Source: DASQDN01 sp963844855
GTDB lineage: Bacteria; Acidobacteriota; Terriglobia; Bryobacterales; Bryobacteraceae
NCBI GenBank assembly: GCA_963844855.1
Contig: CAWJQP010000034.1
Span: 131,640-195,639 of the forward strand
Length of the DNA: 64,000 bases
Direction of reading: 5' to 3'
The notes under the pieces are model-generated. The model did not search any database. It was given only the letters and a program-made list of their open reading frames with translations, and was not told where the DNA came from. This document shows, piece by piece, positions 9,526 through 18,521 of this stretch. A program made the translations under genes and the position numbers. Position 1 is the first letter of the stretch. Every line of letters starts with the position of its first letter.

Positions 9526-9880
9526 TCAGAAGACGTACGCCAACTTGAGAGGCGAAAAACGTAGGACCAAGGCCGGAGCACGCGGCAGCCCAGCTGAAAG
9601 CTGGCCGAACTCATGAGTCGGACACATGATGAGGCGTTGCTGAAGGATGCCGAGGCGCCCGTCCAGAAAATTCTCACGAATGCGCTGTTTACGCTGGCCG
9701 CCACGCGGGCGCAGATGGGCCAAGTGGAGGAAGCGGAAAATACCGGAAATGAAGTGCTTGCCCACTCCCCACAAGTTCGGTCAGAGATTGGGTGGCTCTG
9801 GCGAGTGTACGTAGCGGTATTAACCGTTTTGCCGGAGGCCGAGACTCTACTGAAGAAGCATGGCCGGCGCCGGGACAGAT
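9526..9880 (+). pseudogene. Possible TPR-protein remnant
   Basis: The frame from 9613 reads ALFTLAATRAQMGQVEEAEN followed by EVLAHSP, which resembles one TPR helix pair, and another frame just upstream reads HAAAQLKAGR. The frame then runs antisense into the DUF1552 gene, so it is not an intact gene. I read it as a decayed fragment; it could also be chance. Confidence 0.3.
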
Positions 9881-11172
9881 CAAACCAGTTCGCTCAGCTT
9901 CTTCGTCGCGCTCGGGAACTTGCCAATCTGAGCGCCCATTACTTCCTCACCCAGCGTCAAGTACAGATCTCCGACCGTACCTGCCAGCATCGAGTGACGT
10001 CCCGTCTTTAAGCGCCCGGAATGACCCGCGAGAATCGCAGCCATACCACTCGTCTTGTGAGAATTTGCCTCGGCATGCTCGTGTACATATACGACCAAAG
10101 TATGATCGAGCAGGTTGCCATTGCCTTCTGGAATCGACTTTAGCTTGCCGACCAGATAGGCAAACTCATCAACGTGCCACCGGCAGACGTCTCTCATGAT
10201 CCGCTGCCCTTCCGGACTGGTCGACCGTGTATGAGTGTAGTCGTGATGACGCAGTGTGGTGTGCCCGAGCCAGGGAAAGCGGGTCAGGCTCTGACACTTC
10301 GTCAGCATGTAAGAAGCAACCCGCGTTTGACCGGAAGCAAGCGCGTGAACGAGTAAATCCGACTGCAACTTGGCAATCCGCGGCCAATCCCGCATGTCAC
10401 CGGCATCTTCAGGCCGCTCGATCTCATTGGCGTACTCGGGCGGCAGACTCGCGATCGTACGTTCGACGCTGCGGACGGAGGTGAGATATTCATCGACGCG
10501 TAGCTTGTCCTCTTGCCCAAGCCGCGCGTTGAAAGCCGCAGCATCTTCCCGCACGCGATCGAGCACACTCTTCTTACGATCGATCCATCCAAGATCCTTC
10601 CCGCCGAAAAGCCGGTCGAACAGCCGATGAGGAATCATTTCCGGAGGCAGCGGGCGATCTCGCGCCGCCCAACTCATGTTGCGTTGAATGCTCTCGCCAA
10701 ACGACTCCTGGCAAACACCGACTTGCAGTGAGCGGAACCTCGAAGTGCTTCCGACGCTTTGCGCAATCACCTGATCGATCGACGGTCCCCCTGCCCCGCG
10801 ACCCGTGAACGCCTCGCCGGACATCAGCGAACTCATGGCCCCGTGATGGCCTTTGCCATTCGGATTGTCGAGTCCGCTAATAATATGGATATCCTGCTTG
10901 AACCGGGCGAGCGGCTTAAGGCAAGGAGTTATCTCGAATTCGGTCCCCGTTTCGCGCGGCATCCAATAATTCTCGACAATTCCGTTCCCGTTGAACCACA
11001 GAACAAAGCGTGATTCAATCGGCTTGGCGGCTCCAGACGCGGCGCGCGTCAGCGTCCCGCTGTCGTTGAACATCGCGTTCAAAGGGGGTAATCCTACCTG
11101 AACAACAGCGCCACCGAGCGCAATTCCTCTGAGAAAGCTACGTCGCGATACCGGGATATTCATCGCCGTCAA
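9880..11172 (-). CDS. Tat-exported DUF1552 protein
   Basis: A 430-residue protein with a twin-arginine signal (SRRSFLRGIALGGA). The body has the DUF1552 hallmarks: FVLWFNGNGIVENYW, DIHIISGLDNPNGKGHHGAM, GGPSIDQVIAQ, and a C-terminal region related to DUF1501 sulfatase-like folds (LVVYVHEHAEANSHKTSGMA). Function is unknown; in planctomycetes and acidobacteria it nearly always accompanies a DUF1592-type cytochrome, as here, 15 bases downstream of that gene and on the same strand. The pair is therefore likely one transcript and one periplasmic system. Confidence 0.92.
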   Translation of the reverse strand: MTAMNIPVSRRSFLRGIALGGAVVQVGLPPLNAMFNDSGTLTRAASGAAKPIESRFVLWFNGNGIVENYWMPRETGTEFEITPCLKPLARFKQDIHIISGLDNPNGKGHHGAMSSLMSGEAFTGRGAGGPSIDQVIAQSVGSTSRFRSLQVGVCQESFGESIQRNMSWAARDRPLPPEMIPHRLFDRLFGGKDLGWIDRKKSVLDRVREDAAAFNARLGQEDKLRVDEYLTSVRSVERTIASLPPEYANEIERPEDAGDMRDWPRIAKLQSDLLVHALASGQTRVASYMLTKCQSLTRFPWLGHTTLRHHDYTHTRSTSPEGQRIMRDVCRWHVDEFAYLVGKLKSIPEGNGNLLDHTLVVYVHEHAEANSHKTSGMAAILAGHSGRLKTGRHSMLAGTVGDLYLTLGEEVMGAQIGKFPSATKKLSELV

Positions 11173-11187
11173 TCCTCTGGTGAAATG

Positions 11188-13269
11188 TTACCTGTTTGGA
11201 GAGCGCCGTACAAGCCCTGCCTGTTTGTTGTTATGAGCCTCGCTCTGGCGAGCGTTTCCCAAAAACGACGGAGAAGTCACAAGCGCGAGCACCATCTCGC
11301 GAAAACGAAAGCCCGAATTACGGAACACATCGTAAATCGCATCGAGGCGCGCCTGATCCGGCTCTGACTCATGCCGTCCGGTCGCATAGCGAAAAACGAG
11401 CTTGACCACGCACTTCTGACATGTCGGGTCATTTGCCAAGATCGTCCCAAGCGCCTTCGCTCCGGCAAACTGCGAGTTTGGAATTCCTTGTATATTTCCG
11501 GCAGTTTCCAACGGCAGATCGAACTCCTTCTCCGGCCGTTGTTGGTTTGTCACCGCGTCCCGCTCCTGGGCAATTCGGAGCGTTACCTTTTCGCGGGCGC
11601 GACCAATGTTGTCAAAGCCCTCGAGACCGAAGCCGATCGGATCGATAAGGCTATGACAACCCGCGCAACTCTTGTTGGACAGATGAACACTCAACCTGTC
11701 CTTATTCGTCATGGGCTTCTCTGCAGAGACCGCAGGCAGTGTCGTGTCGACTCCTGGCGGCGGTGGCGGAACACTCTGACAGAGGAAATGCTCACGGACG
11801 AATAGCCCGCGTCCGGTCGGCGAAGTGTCGTTTGGATTGCCGGTCAAGGTCAGAAAACTGGCGTGGCCGAGGACACCGGCGCGCGTGCTGCCTGCAGGAT
11901 ATTTGACCATCGCGAAGTCCTCGGCTGGGGCTTCAAATCCATACAATTGGGCCAGCCTCGCCGAAGTAAAGGTGTAATCTGCGTTGAACAACTCCGTAAA
12001 ATTCTTGTCGTTCCAGACGAGATGATTAAAGAGGTGCTTAGTCTCTTCAGTCATCGCCGCCAGGAGCGATGGCCCAAAATCCGGGTACCGCCGAACACTG
12101 CGAGCCGATCCGAGGACGCGATCGAATCGCATCCACTGGGCGAGGAATGTCTCAAAGGATTTCTGCGTAAGGGGATTATCCATCATCCGCCGCGCAACTT
12201 TGCGGATGCCCGAAATCGTATCGAGCTCTCCAGCCTCGGCCGACTGCAAGAGTTCAGCGTTCGGCATCGTGTCCCAAAGAAAATAGGAGAGCCGGCTCGC
12301 GATCGCATAGCGACGCAGACCGCCATTCACCCCATCTTCGAGATGAAAAAGAAAGTTCGGCGACTGGAGCATCGCTTCAACAACAATCTTTGCTCCAGCC
12401 GTAAAATCCTTCTGTTCCACGGCGACTTCTTTGAATAGATTCCCGTAGCTTGCAAGTTCGCTCGGGGTAAGAGGCCGACGAAATGCGCGCAGTCCAAACC
12501 TCTTCAGGAACTTGTCACGGCATGTCGCATCGGCGACGCTAACCGGCTTGCAGGGGATAAGCTTCTGCGTATCACCCCGACGAAACGCATTCGCGGCGAG
12601 TTTCTCTGCCGCGATCGTATAAGACTCAGCGAGCAACGGCGGAATGCTCTGTCCTTCTACCTGATTTGTGAATCCATGAAGAAAATCTTCCTGGGGAAAC
12701 TGGTCGGCGGGCCGGGTGAAGTCGCCTAGAAGATCTCGCACCGTATTGTTGAACTGGCTATGCGTCAGGCGTCGAAGCGCTCCCGGTCGAGCGGCCCCTT
12801 TGGTCGAACCGCTGAGTCTCGCAATAGCGGCAACCAGATCGGCTTCGTTTTGCTTTGCGAGATACTCCACCCAAACGCGCAGAACCGCTTCCTCTGGACT
12901 ACCCTTTCGAATCCGCTCGCCACCTGTGTGGGCGATGCGCATCGTCGGCTTGTTAAGGAGGAGCGATCGCTCTGGTTCGGTCTTATTAACGAGGTTCGAG
13001 AGCTTCAGGCCGAATAACTCAATTGCTTCCTTCTTCGACTCAGCAGCCGGGAACTGCAACCGCGTCGCCGAGGATACGCCGTTGTCGTTATGGCATACTT
13101 GACACTCCGCTTTTTCAAAAACTGGATACACCTTTTCGAGAAAAAAGCGGTTGTCGACGGGCGGGAGCGCCTGAGCGTACAACCAAGGCGCAATCAGCAA
13201 GAAAAAGATAGAAATCAGACGCGCTTCCAGGAGGCCTCCTGAGGTCTTCGACGTCACTGATTTTAACAC
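11188..13269 (-). CDS. Exported c-type cytochrome, DUF1587/1592/1588/1585 type
   Basis: A 693-residue multi-domain protein with a hydrophobic export segment (LISIFFLLIAPWLYAQA). It carries a heme-binding CQVCH near residue 56, the DUF1587 segment LRRLTHSQFNNTVRDLLGD, DUF1592 (YAIASRLSYFLWDTMPNAEL), DUF1588 (SFLTLTGNPNDTSPTGRGLF), a second CAGCH and the DUF1585 C-terminus (LVLALVTSPSFLG). It should bind heme in the periplasm, function unknown, with DUF1552 as partner. The GTG at 13269 is the longest start; a GTG at 13257 is also possible. An AGGAGG nearby is part of a perfect 12-bp palindrome, so I do not use it to place the start. Confidence 0.9.
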   Translation of the reverse strand: MLKSVTSKTSGGLLEARLISIFFLLIAPWLYAQALPPVDNRFFLEKVYPVFEKAECQVCHNDNGVSSATRLQFPAAESKKEAIELFGLKLSNLVNKTEPERSLLLNKPTMRIAHTGGERIRKGSPEEAVLRVWVEYLAKQNEADLVAAIARLSGSTKGAARPGALRRLTHSQFNNTVRDLLGDFTRPADQFPQEDFLHGFTNQVEGQSIPPLLAESYTIAAEKLAANAFRRGDTQKLIPCKPVSVADATCRDKFLKRFGLRAFRRPLTPSELASYGNLFKEVAVEQKDFTAGAKIVVEAMLQSPNFLFHLEDGVNGGLRRYAIASRLSYFLWDTMPNAELLQSAEAGELDTISGIRKVARRMMDNPLTQKSFETFLAQWMRFDRVLGSARSVRRYPDFGPSLLAAMTEETKHLFNHLVWNDKNFTELFNADYTFTSARLAQLYGFEAPAEDFAMVKYPAGSTRAGVLGHASFLTLTGNPNDTSPTGRGLFVREHFLCQSVPPPPPGVDTTLPAVSAEKPMTNKDRLSVHLSNKSCAGCHSLIDPIGFGLEGFDNIGRAREKVTLRIAQERDAVTNQQRPEKEFDLPLETAGNIQGIPNSQFAGAKALGTILANDPTCQKCVVKLVFRYATGRHESEPDQARLDAIYDVFRNSGFRFREMVLALVTSPSFLGNARQSEAHNNKQAGLVRRSPNR

Positions 13270-13339
13270 TTTCCGGTAAGTTTGACGGTATTCCCCGTTA
13301 AGGCCTGATCCTGCGATGGTGATGACTTTGAGAGCTTAT

Positions 13340-13387
13340 TGGAGGGAGACCGGGATCGAACCGGCAGCCAACAGCTTGGAAGGCTGT
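13340..13387 (-). tRNA. 3' half of a tRNA-Gly(UCC), remnant
   Basis: On the minus strand an anticodon stem-loop (ACAGC-CTTCCAA-GCTGT, anticodon UCC) is followed by a T-arm (GCCGG-TTCGATC-CCGGT) and ends CTCCCTCCA. The upstream sequence has no D-arm or 5' acceptor strand, and the 3' acceptor is about two bases short. It is not a functional tRNA. A 3' tRNA fragment is what integrase-mediated insertion at a tRNA gene leaves behind, and a tyrosine-recombinase fragment lies 2.4 kb away. Confidence 0.7.
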
Positions 13388-13942
13388 CGGAAAATCCATG
13401 ATTCACGTGTTTTCAACGACTTCAGATGGGACCGAATGTACACTTGAGGTCTGAATGTACTCCGATGTAGGCATTCTGCACAAAATCTGAATGCACAAAG
13501 CTCCCGTAGAGAACCGGGGGGTTCTCTTCCCAATCAGCCCGGCAACAGCTCTCCCAACCGATGACGTTGCGCCATCTCTCGTGGCGTTCCAGACTCCTTC
13601 TCTATCCACGCCTTGACTCGTCGCAAAGTGACCGTATGCGTCGGCGACACGAGACACCGTGATCGGCGTACCCCTCGTTATCGGCATAGGAACGAGCCTC
13701 GAAAGAGGATGGATGAATGGACGTCATAGAGTTCCCGAAGCCGCCATCCAGACCCGAAAACATCCTCGTCCGCAAGAGACGGCAACAAGATCGTTGCGAT
13801 GATCGTTTTGTTGCTGTGTTGCGTGCGACAATTCTTACGGCACGGCGGTGTCCAAGGTGGTAACATCAGGCCACTCGTAGCTGTATAGGAACTGGAACGC
13901 ATTGGCGTCACGTCCAAACCTACGTGTTAGGAGATGCCAAAG
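13388..13942. other. Stretch without an intact gene
   Basis: No complete gene is visible. Around 13,530-13,660 the minus strand has an open run ending in a stop that reads VKAWIEKESGTPREMAQRHR, which looks coding but which I do not recognise. Given the flanking tRNA fragment and debris, this is probably part of the decayed island. Confidence 0.4.
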
Positions 13943-14362
13943 ATGCCGACCAAACTGTTGAAACTCACCCTTGTGGTAGCAGTTTCCACCATCGGAATTT
14001 TCGCCGCTGACAACTCGCTTGGAACTTGGACGCGAGATGTCGCAAAAACGAAAGTCACACCGACACCTGTAAGCCCCGTCAAGTCCCAAACAATCGTGCG
14101 TGAGGCCGTGAATGGCGGCGGTAAACATACCAGCAAGACCGAGAGAATGGACGGCGTGGTAACGGAGAGTACCTTTACCGCCAAATATGACGGGAAGGCC
14201 GTCCCGGTAACTGGTAATGGATCTTACGACACAATTTCATGGGAACAAGTGACAACAGCCGCCCAAAGTCAGGTTATGCTTTTGCGATCCCCTTCCATGC
14301 CATACGACAAGCAGAAGAGTTCTTACTGCCGCTCGGATGCTGTTATGCGCTTCGATGGTTGA
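13943..14362 (+). CDS. Small exported protein, probably C-terminally damaged
   Basis: The product begins MPTKLLKLTLVVAVSTIGIF, a clear signal peptide, then NSLGTWTRDVAKTKVTP and a repetitive beta-rich body (TFTAKYDGKAVPVTGNGSYD). This is the pattern of small exported acidobacterial proteins starting G-T/M-W-x-L-N-x-A-K-S. After about residue 105 the similarity stops and the tail looks out of frame, so a 3' frameshift is likely. I favour the ATG at 13943, with GGAG about ten bases upstream, over the one at 13934. Two related, more broken copies lie on the opposite strand just downstream. Function unknown. Confidence 0.55.
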   Translation: MPTKLLKLTLVVAVSTIGIFAADNSLGTWTRDVAKTKVTPTPVSPVKSQTIVREAVNGGGKHTSKTERMDGVVTESTFTAKYDGKAVPVTGNGSYDTISWEQVTTAAQSQVMLLRSPSMPYDKQKSSYCRSDAVMRFDG

Positions 14363-14377
14363 CTGCCCATTCTTAAT

Positions 14378-14712
14378 TCAGTCCGGGTCGAGCGTCTCAC
14401 CGTCAGCTGATATAACCCACGTTTCTTCACGCCCGGTCGGTTTGCTGGTCAAAAATTTCCCAGTGAGATTGTTGGTTGGGTCGAGTTGTAATACGTGCTT
14501 GAAGTTCACATTCCGGGCGGTGCCATCGCTATCGACGTATTCCCTTGTTTGTAGAAGCCCATCCGATTCCCCCCGAATTGAAGAGTAGCGCTCTTGGACG
14601 TTCGGAAGCCCTCAGATCGACTTTTGGCGACGTTCAATTTCCACATACCGACGAACGGATCAGCGTCAGCCGCCGATGACGATGCGGACACGGCAAGAGT
14701 TATGAGGCACAC
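14378..14712 (-). pseudogene. Frameshifted exported protein of the same family
   Basis: From a GTG at 14712 the frame reads CLITLAVSASSSAADADPF then GMWKLNVAKSRSEGF, a signal peptide and family signature. Near 14,540 the frame breaks at GFYKQG, and the neighbouring frame continues EYVDSDGTARNVNFKHVLQL and TGREETWVISADGETLDPD to a stop at 14378. One base-pair change restores a complete gene of about 110 codons, so this is either a recent pseudogene or a sequencing error. Confidence 0.6.
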
Positions 14713-14769
14713 TTTCTCTAAAACACATCGTCTCCTATTGTTTGGTGGGCTTCCCTGCCCCTTGACGAT

Positions 14770-15160
14770 TGCTTGTCGAACACGATCGTAGATTGGAACT
14801 TTCTTACCTTCACTCCCTGTGGCTTCCGTCACCGAGGTCATCGTTTCCTCAGACAAGGTTGACTTCCGAGTTCCCGCCGTCTTACCGTCCTTCTCGAAGA
14901 ACGTTTGGATAGTCTTTCCATGCACGGTGGAAACGTCGTAATGAGTGCTTCCCATCCGACCAGCACTGCACGTTGGTGATGGTGTTATTGCGTGCTCTTT
15001 GCCGTCAAGAATCGCCGCTGGAGCGGCTGTGCCGTTCATCATAGTGATTGACTTCAAAGCTTTCAAAGTGGGGCTTTGCAGTTTCGATACAGTCAAAGGC
15101 GCCGTGGATCGGGAAACGCTTTCACCGGACGAACTTGCCAGAGTGAGACCTTCTAAAGTC
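14770..15160 (-). pseudogene. C-terminal part of another family member
   Basis: The minus strand reads LEGLTLASSSGESVSRSTAP, then HYDVSTVHGKTIQTFFEKDG and VPIYDRV, which is the C-terminal half of the same exported family (GLTLxxSSSGE; KDGKxxGTxxSTxS). No N-terminal signal peptide or start is present, and the frame runs on into the next copy. Three tandem, differently damaged relatives suggest old duplication and decay. Confidence 0.45.
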
Positions 15161-15413
15161 GTCCGATTCAGTTTGCATGTTTTTGAAGGCGCTCGTAGGC
15201 GCCGAGAACATGGAACTGCTCAATGAATCAAGGCTTCGCTGTTGCAATGCAGGACGATTAAACGTCCGCCGTCTTTCGGGTAGTTGTGCCGTTCTTGTCA
15301 AGCGATTCGAGGGCTGCAGGGCTGTTCTTGAGGCCAGCAATCAGCACGGTCAACGCTCGTCAGCGCCATTATTCTGGCGACTCCAGATTTCAGGGCGTGC
15401 TCCCAACGTCCGG

Positions 15414-15620
15414 TCATCGAGACTGCGCCCTATGGAAGACGTAGAAGAACAACGTCACACTGAGGCTTGCCAGCAGATAATCCAGAGATCTCAGAAGTGA
15501 CATCGGCGGAACCAAGTCGTTCAAGACACCCGAAAAGGTCTTAATGAAATCCGCCGCCAATAGGATCGTTAGCAAGAACGTTCCGATGAGCGCCAGAAAT
15601 GCCGCATTCTTTAGGGTCAT
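15414..15620 (-). CDS. Small membrane protein
   Basis: A 68-residue product from the ATG at 15620 (MTLKNAAFLALIGTFLLTIL) with two or three membrane helices; the second, LLASLSVTLFFYVFHR, is followed by a short basic end. Hydrophobicity is cleanly periodic and the frame has no unusual codons, so I think it is real. Small membrane proteins of this appearance are common hypothetical proteins in acidobacteria. No function can be assigned; it sits inside a decayed region. Confidence 0.5.
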   Translation of the reverse strand: MTLKNAAFLALIGTFLLTILLAADFIKTFSGVLNDLVPPMSLLRSLDYLLASLSVTLFFYVFHRAQSR

Positions 15621-15759
15621 GGTCGCAGTATGGAAGCTCTCGAGCGTCTGAAGCAAGCATGCAATTCCGAACAACTGGAACGCGGCACGCCAAGCCCACG
15701 AATCTTGATGGTCGGTTCGGGGCTTCTTAATGGCGACGAGACAAGGAAAGAGCCCGGCG

Positions 15760-16108
15760 AAAGTTGCCGTCCCACACCGGCTCGACTGAAGACATTCTTA
15801 GATGGCGTGAATTTGGCGACACGGACCACACCGACCCCGAAAGCTTCATCTTCCCGTCTCGCAATGGAACGTGCCTGATCCCGACGAACTGGTCAGACAA
15901 CGTGTTGAAGCCAGCGGATCAGAAAGTCGGCTTGCTCGATGTATCGTTCCACTGGTTTCGCCGATGTCACGCCACAACCCAACATCACTCAAGGGTGTCG
16001 GACAAACAGCTTCTGGGACAGCTTAGACATTCCAAAGCCGAGACGACCCGGAACATCTACATGCAACAGGTAGCAGATAAGACATTCGTTCCTGGCGCTC
16101 AATTCTGA
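15760..16108 (+). pseudogene. Tyrosine recombinase (integrase) C-terminal fragment
   Basis: The frame reads DPESFIFPSRNGTCLIPTNW, then SFHWFRRCHATTQHHSRVSD, LLGQLRHSKAETTRNIYMQQ. This follows the phage-integrase catalytic order: an H-x-x-R-like box (here HWFRR), LG-x-x-x-HS and the terminal tyrosine in NIYMQQV. The first catalytic Arg domain and the N-terminal half are absent, and upstream codons are in other frames. It is a remnant, plausibly of the integrase that used the tRNA-Gly site. Confidence 0.75.
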
Positions 16109-16252
16109 CCGATGACACGCACTGAGTTCATGCCCTTTATTGCGCGGCCGACCCTAACGCAGTAATCGCAGTAAGGTCGTCCGCACTGCAAAGTTTGACC
16201 ACGTCACCTTAACCGCTCGGCAAAGCCGGGCGAGAGGTGACTGTTTTGGAAC

Positions 16253-17189
16253 ATGCCGGAAGTATCTTGCGGCGGACTTGCGGCGGCGACATCCGCTTTC
16301 TCGCGACAAAAACTCCGCCAAGCCGACGCGATCGAAATCGTTCGTTTGAAGCGGGAGCAGGGCGCTCAGACGCTGGCATTCAGCTCGCGACCGTTCGTGT
16401 GTGCGGCCTGCCCGTGCGCCGTCTCCCCGCCGACCAACTCCTGTACGAGCGGCGCAACGGCCGGTTCGTGCTTCAGATCACCGGTCATCCCGAATTCGGG
16501 GTGCCCTTCGGCCAAGATCGCTTGGTACCGATCTTCCTGGCGACTCTGGCTGTGCAGCAGAAAAGTCAGGTCGTCCGGTTTCGGACTGCCGCCGAGATGT
16601 TGGAAAGTTCAGCATGCACACGGGCGGCAAGGAGTACCGCCGGCTGGTGGTAGCGTTCGAACGCGTCTTCGGCGCCACGATTTTCTTCGGTACGGACACC
16701 GACACGGCCCGATCCAAGGTGATTCAGCGCTCTCGCTTCCACTTCATGAGTGAAGCTCAGATTTGGTACAGCCGCGCGGCAGATCACCCTGTTCTGTCAT
16801 CGGAATTCGAGAATGTCATAGTGCTTAGTGACGAGTTCTACAAAGAAGTGAGTTCACATCCACTGCCGAACGATCTCGAAGCGGTGAAAGTGCTGGCCGG
16901 TTCGCCTGCGGTGCTCGATCTTTACATGTGGCTGACGTACAGATGCTTCAAGGCCACAGGAACCGAGACCATTCCGATCTTCGGCGATTTTGGTCTAGCC
17001 GGGCAGCTTGGGACAGTGGAATACTCGCGGCCACGCCGCTTTCGTGGCATGTTGGAGCAGTGGTTGCGGACGATTAGGACAATTTGGCCAGAATGTCCTG
17101 CCCGGATCGCCCCCAACGGTGAGCAACTGATCGTGCGTCATGCCCAGGTAGTTCGCCACCTTCCAGAAGTTGCTGACTTGCGAACTTGA
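16253..17189 (+). pseudogene. repA: Plasmid replication initiator RepA, frameshifted
   Basis: Three successive frames together reconstruct a RepA_C (PF04796-type) initiator. First frame: VRLKREQGAQTLAFSSRPFV. From about 16,400: LPADQLLYERRNGRFVLQIT and GQDRLVPIFLATLAVQQKSQ. From about 16,610: HTGGKEYRRLVVAFERVFGA, TETIPIFGDFGLAGQLGTVE, RPRRFRGMLEQWLRTIRTIW and PECPARIAPNGEQLIVRH. At least two single-base shifts separate them. RepA proteins of this type start replication of plasmids; here it lies next to an integrase fragment, so it most likely came with an integrated plasmid or integrative element. Confidence 0.85.
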
Positions 17190-17395
17190 ATCTGGAAATG
17201 GTCAGATGATCGATGGCCAGCCAGGACAACGATCTCCTTCGGGCGATGGCGTGCACGGGCCACTTCGGCCGGCTCGCACCCATCTGCTTTACCCACCAGA
17301 GCTACGTCAGACCGGCTTCAAAGGTTCCTGTGGCGGCCGGACTGCTGCGAACGTGGGCCACCCCGTCGCAATCAACGGCGACAAGAAGGCGCGCG

Positions 17396-17551
17396 TCGCG
17401 CGTACTGCTCATTGATCCGATGCTGCTCCTCAAGACGGAAGCGTTGCCGGAAGGATCTGATGTGCTGGACGAGATCAAGTCAGACGGGTAGCGCCCCATC
17501 GCGATCAAGCTTGGTGGGATTGACGTGGATTACCACAAAAGTGGACACGCG
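17396..17551 (+). pseudogene. ATP-dependent DNA ligase, N-terminal fragment
   Basis: The frame reads LIDPMLLLKTEALPEGSDVL, DEIKSDG, a TAG stop, then RPIAIKLGGIDV. PMLLxK and the E-x-K-x-D-G nucleotidyl-transfer motif with its following Y(R)-x-I are characteristic of LigD-type ATP-dependent ligases; the expected Tyr codon after KSDG has become TAG. Nothing else of the enzyme is left. Confidence 0.7.
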
Positions 17552-17570
17552 TTAAGGCCCTGTCGCGAAC

Positions 17571-17956
17571 TTAGTGAAAAGTGGATCGTGCCTGGTACAG
17601 CGGGTTGAGTCGTGAGAGCATTTCGTTGAGAAAAATGGTCTGGTGCGTTTGGAGTGCGACGCAGGCAGTGTGTCCTTGTGGTACTGGCAGACACCGCTTA
17701 ACGTCGGGTTATTCTGGAGCAATTCCTCGACAGCGTATTCGTACACGAGGAGCTTGTCAGCGTTCCGCTCGCTGCCCAGTTGCCACACCATGTCGCCGGT
17801 GGCCCACAGCCCATTGAACCCGTCGCGCATGGAGTAGGAGCGAAAACCTGCCACCATTGGCTCGCTATTGAGGTACAAACACCGCGTGTTTGCACGGAGC
17901 TTCTCACTAGTGGACTGTCCGCAAGTAGTCTTTAGCTTAATGCGTCGCCATACCAT
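17571..17956 (-). pseudogene. MEDS (DcmR-type) sensory domain, frameshifted
   Basis: The minus strand encodes NGLWATGDMVWQLGSERNAD, LLVYEYAVEELLQNNPTLSG and VCQYHKDTLPA, the conserved core of MEDS domains found fused to sensor kinases. After LPA the frame breaks and the next frame gives LQTHQTIFLNEMLSRLNPLY QAR to a stop at 17571. The usual N-terminal HxxxFY segment is not recognisable. No kinase domain is present. Confidence 0.7.
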
Positions 17957-17958
17957 TT

Positions 17959-18318
17959 ATGGCGGTGTCCAAAGCTCTTTCACTATCGGTGGTACAACGG
18001 TATGAATTTCAGTCGTACCTCCGTAAACACAACCTGCCCGCCTCCGTTGCGCAAAGGACGCGTATCATCCTTGCTTTGGCGGATGGCCTCAGCTATCGCG
18101 AGATCATCGAGTACCTGAATACGACTGCGCCGACTATCAGTTTGTGGAAGCGGCGATCCGCTGAGGAAGGTTTGATCGGGCTCGGGACGTACGCTCCGGA
18201 CAGCCGGCCAAACAGTTGACGCCGGAACTACGGGCCAAGATCCTGGCGAAGACCTATGATCTTCCGCCCGACGGGAGCACTCATTGGAGCCTGCGTAAGA
18301 TGGCGGCGGTGATGAAGG
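17959..18318 (+). mobile_element. IS630-family transposase, N-terminal half
   Basis: The product has the IS630 helix-turn-helix region: LPASVAQRTRIILALADGLS, YREIIEYLNTTAPTISLWKR. After a frameshift near 18,218 the next frame continues LTPELRAKILAKTYDLPPDG, STHWSLRKMAAVMKVERS, which is the Homeodomain-like linker. The catalytic DDE half is missing; sequence changes abruptly at about 18,320. A DDE half of the same family lies 20 kb away at 38.5-39.1 kb. Confidence 0.8.
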
Positions 18319-18501
18319 TCGAACGATCTCCATCAAGGCGTCTACAGCCTGGGCGGCGGGGACGGTCTTAATGATGCTGCCGCATTCGTTGCAGGTGATG
18401 TCTGCTTCGTTCCCCCAAAACACTGGGAAGATGCATCCGTAGCAGTCCGGCTCGCCCGTGTCGGAATGGGCGACGATGGGATATTTGTATCGATCGTCCA
18501 C
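18319..18501 (-). pseudogene. Zinc-ribbon-like hypothetical protein, 3' truncated
   Basis: From ATG at 18501 the product reads MDDRYKYPIVAHSDTGEPDC, YGCIFPVFWGNEADITCNEC, then GSIIKTVPAAQAVDALMEI. Paired CxxC motifs (CYGC, CNEC) suggest a small zinc-binding fold. Past about 60 residues the frame runs antisense through the IS630 fragment, so the insertion seems to have cut off the 3' end. Function unknown. Confidence 0.5.
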
Positions 18502-18521
18502 GTCCCAGTTTCTAACCCCTT

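Noticed and set aside
13230..13241. AGGAGG as ribosome binding site for the DUF1592 gene
   Set aside because: It is half of the palindrome AGGAGGCCTCCT and has no ATG, GTG or TTG at a suitable distance downstream.
13340..13450. A complete tRNA gene
   Set aside because: Only the anticodon and T arms are present; there is no D-arm or 5' acceptor strand.
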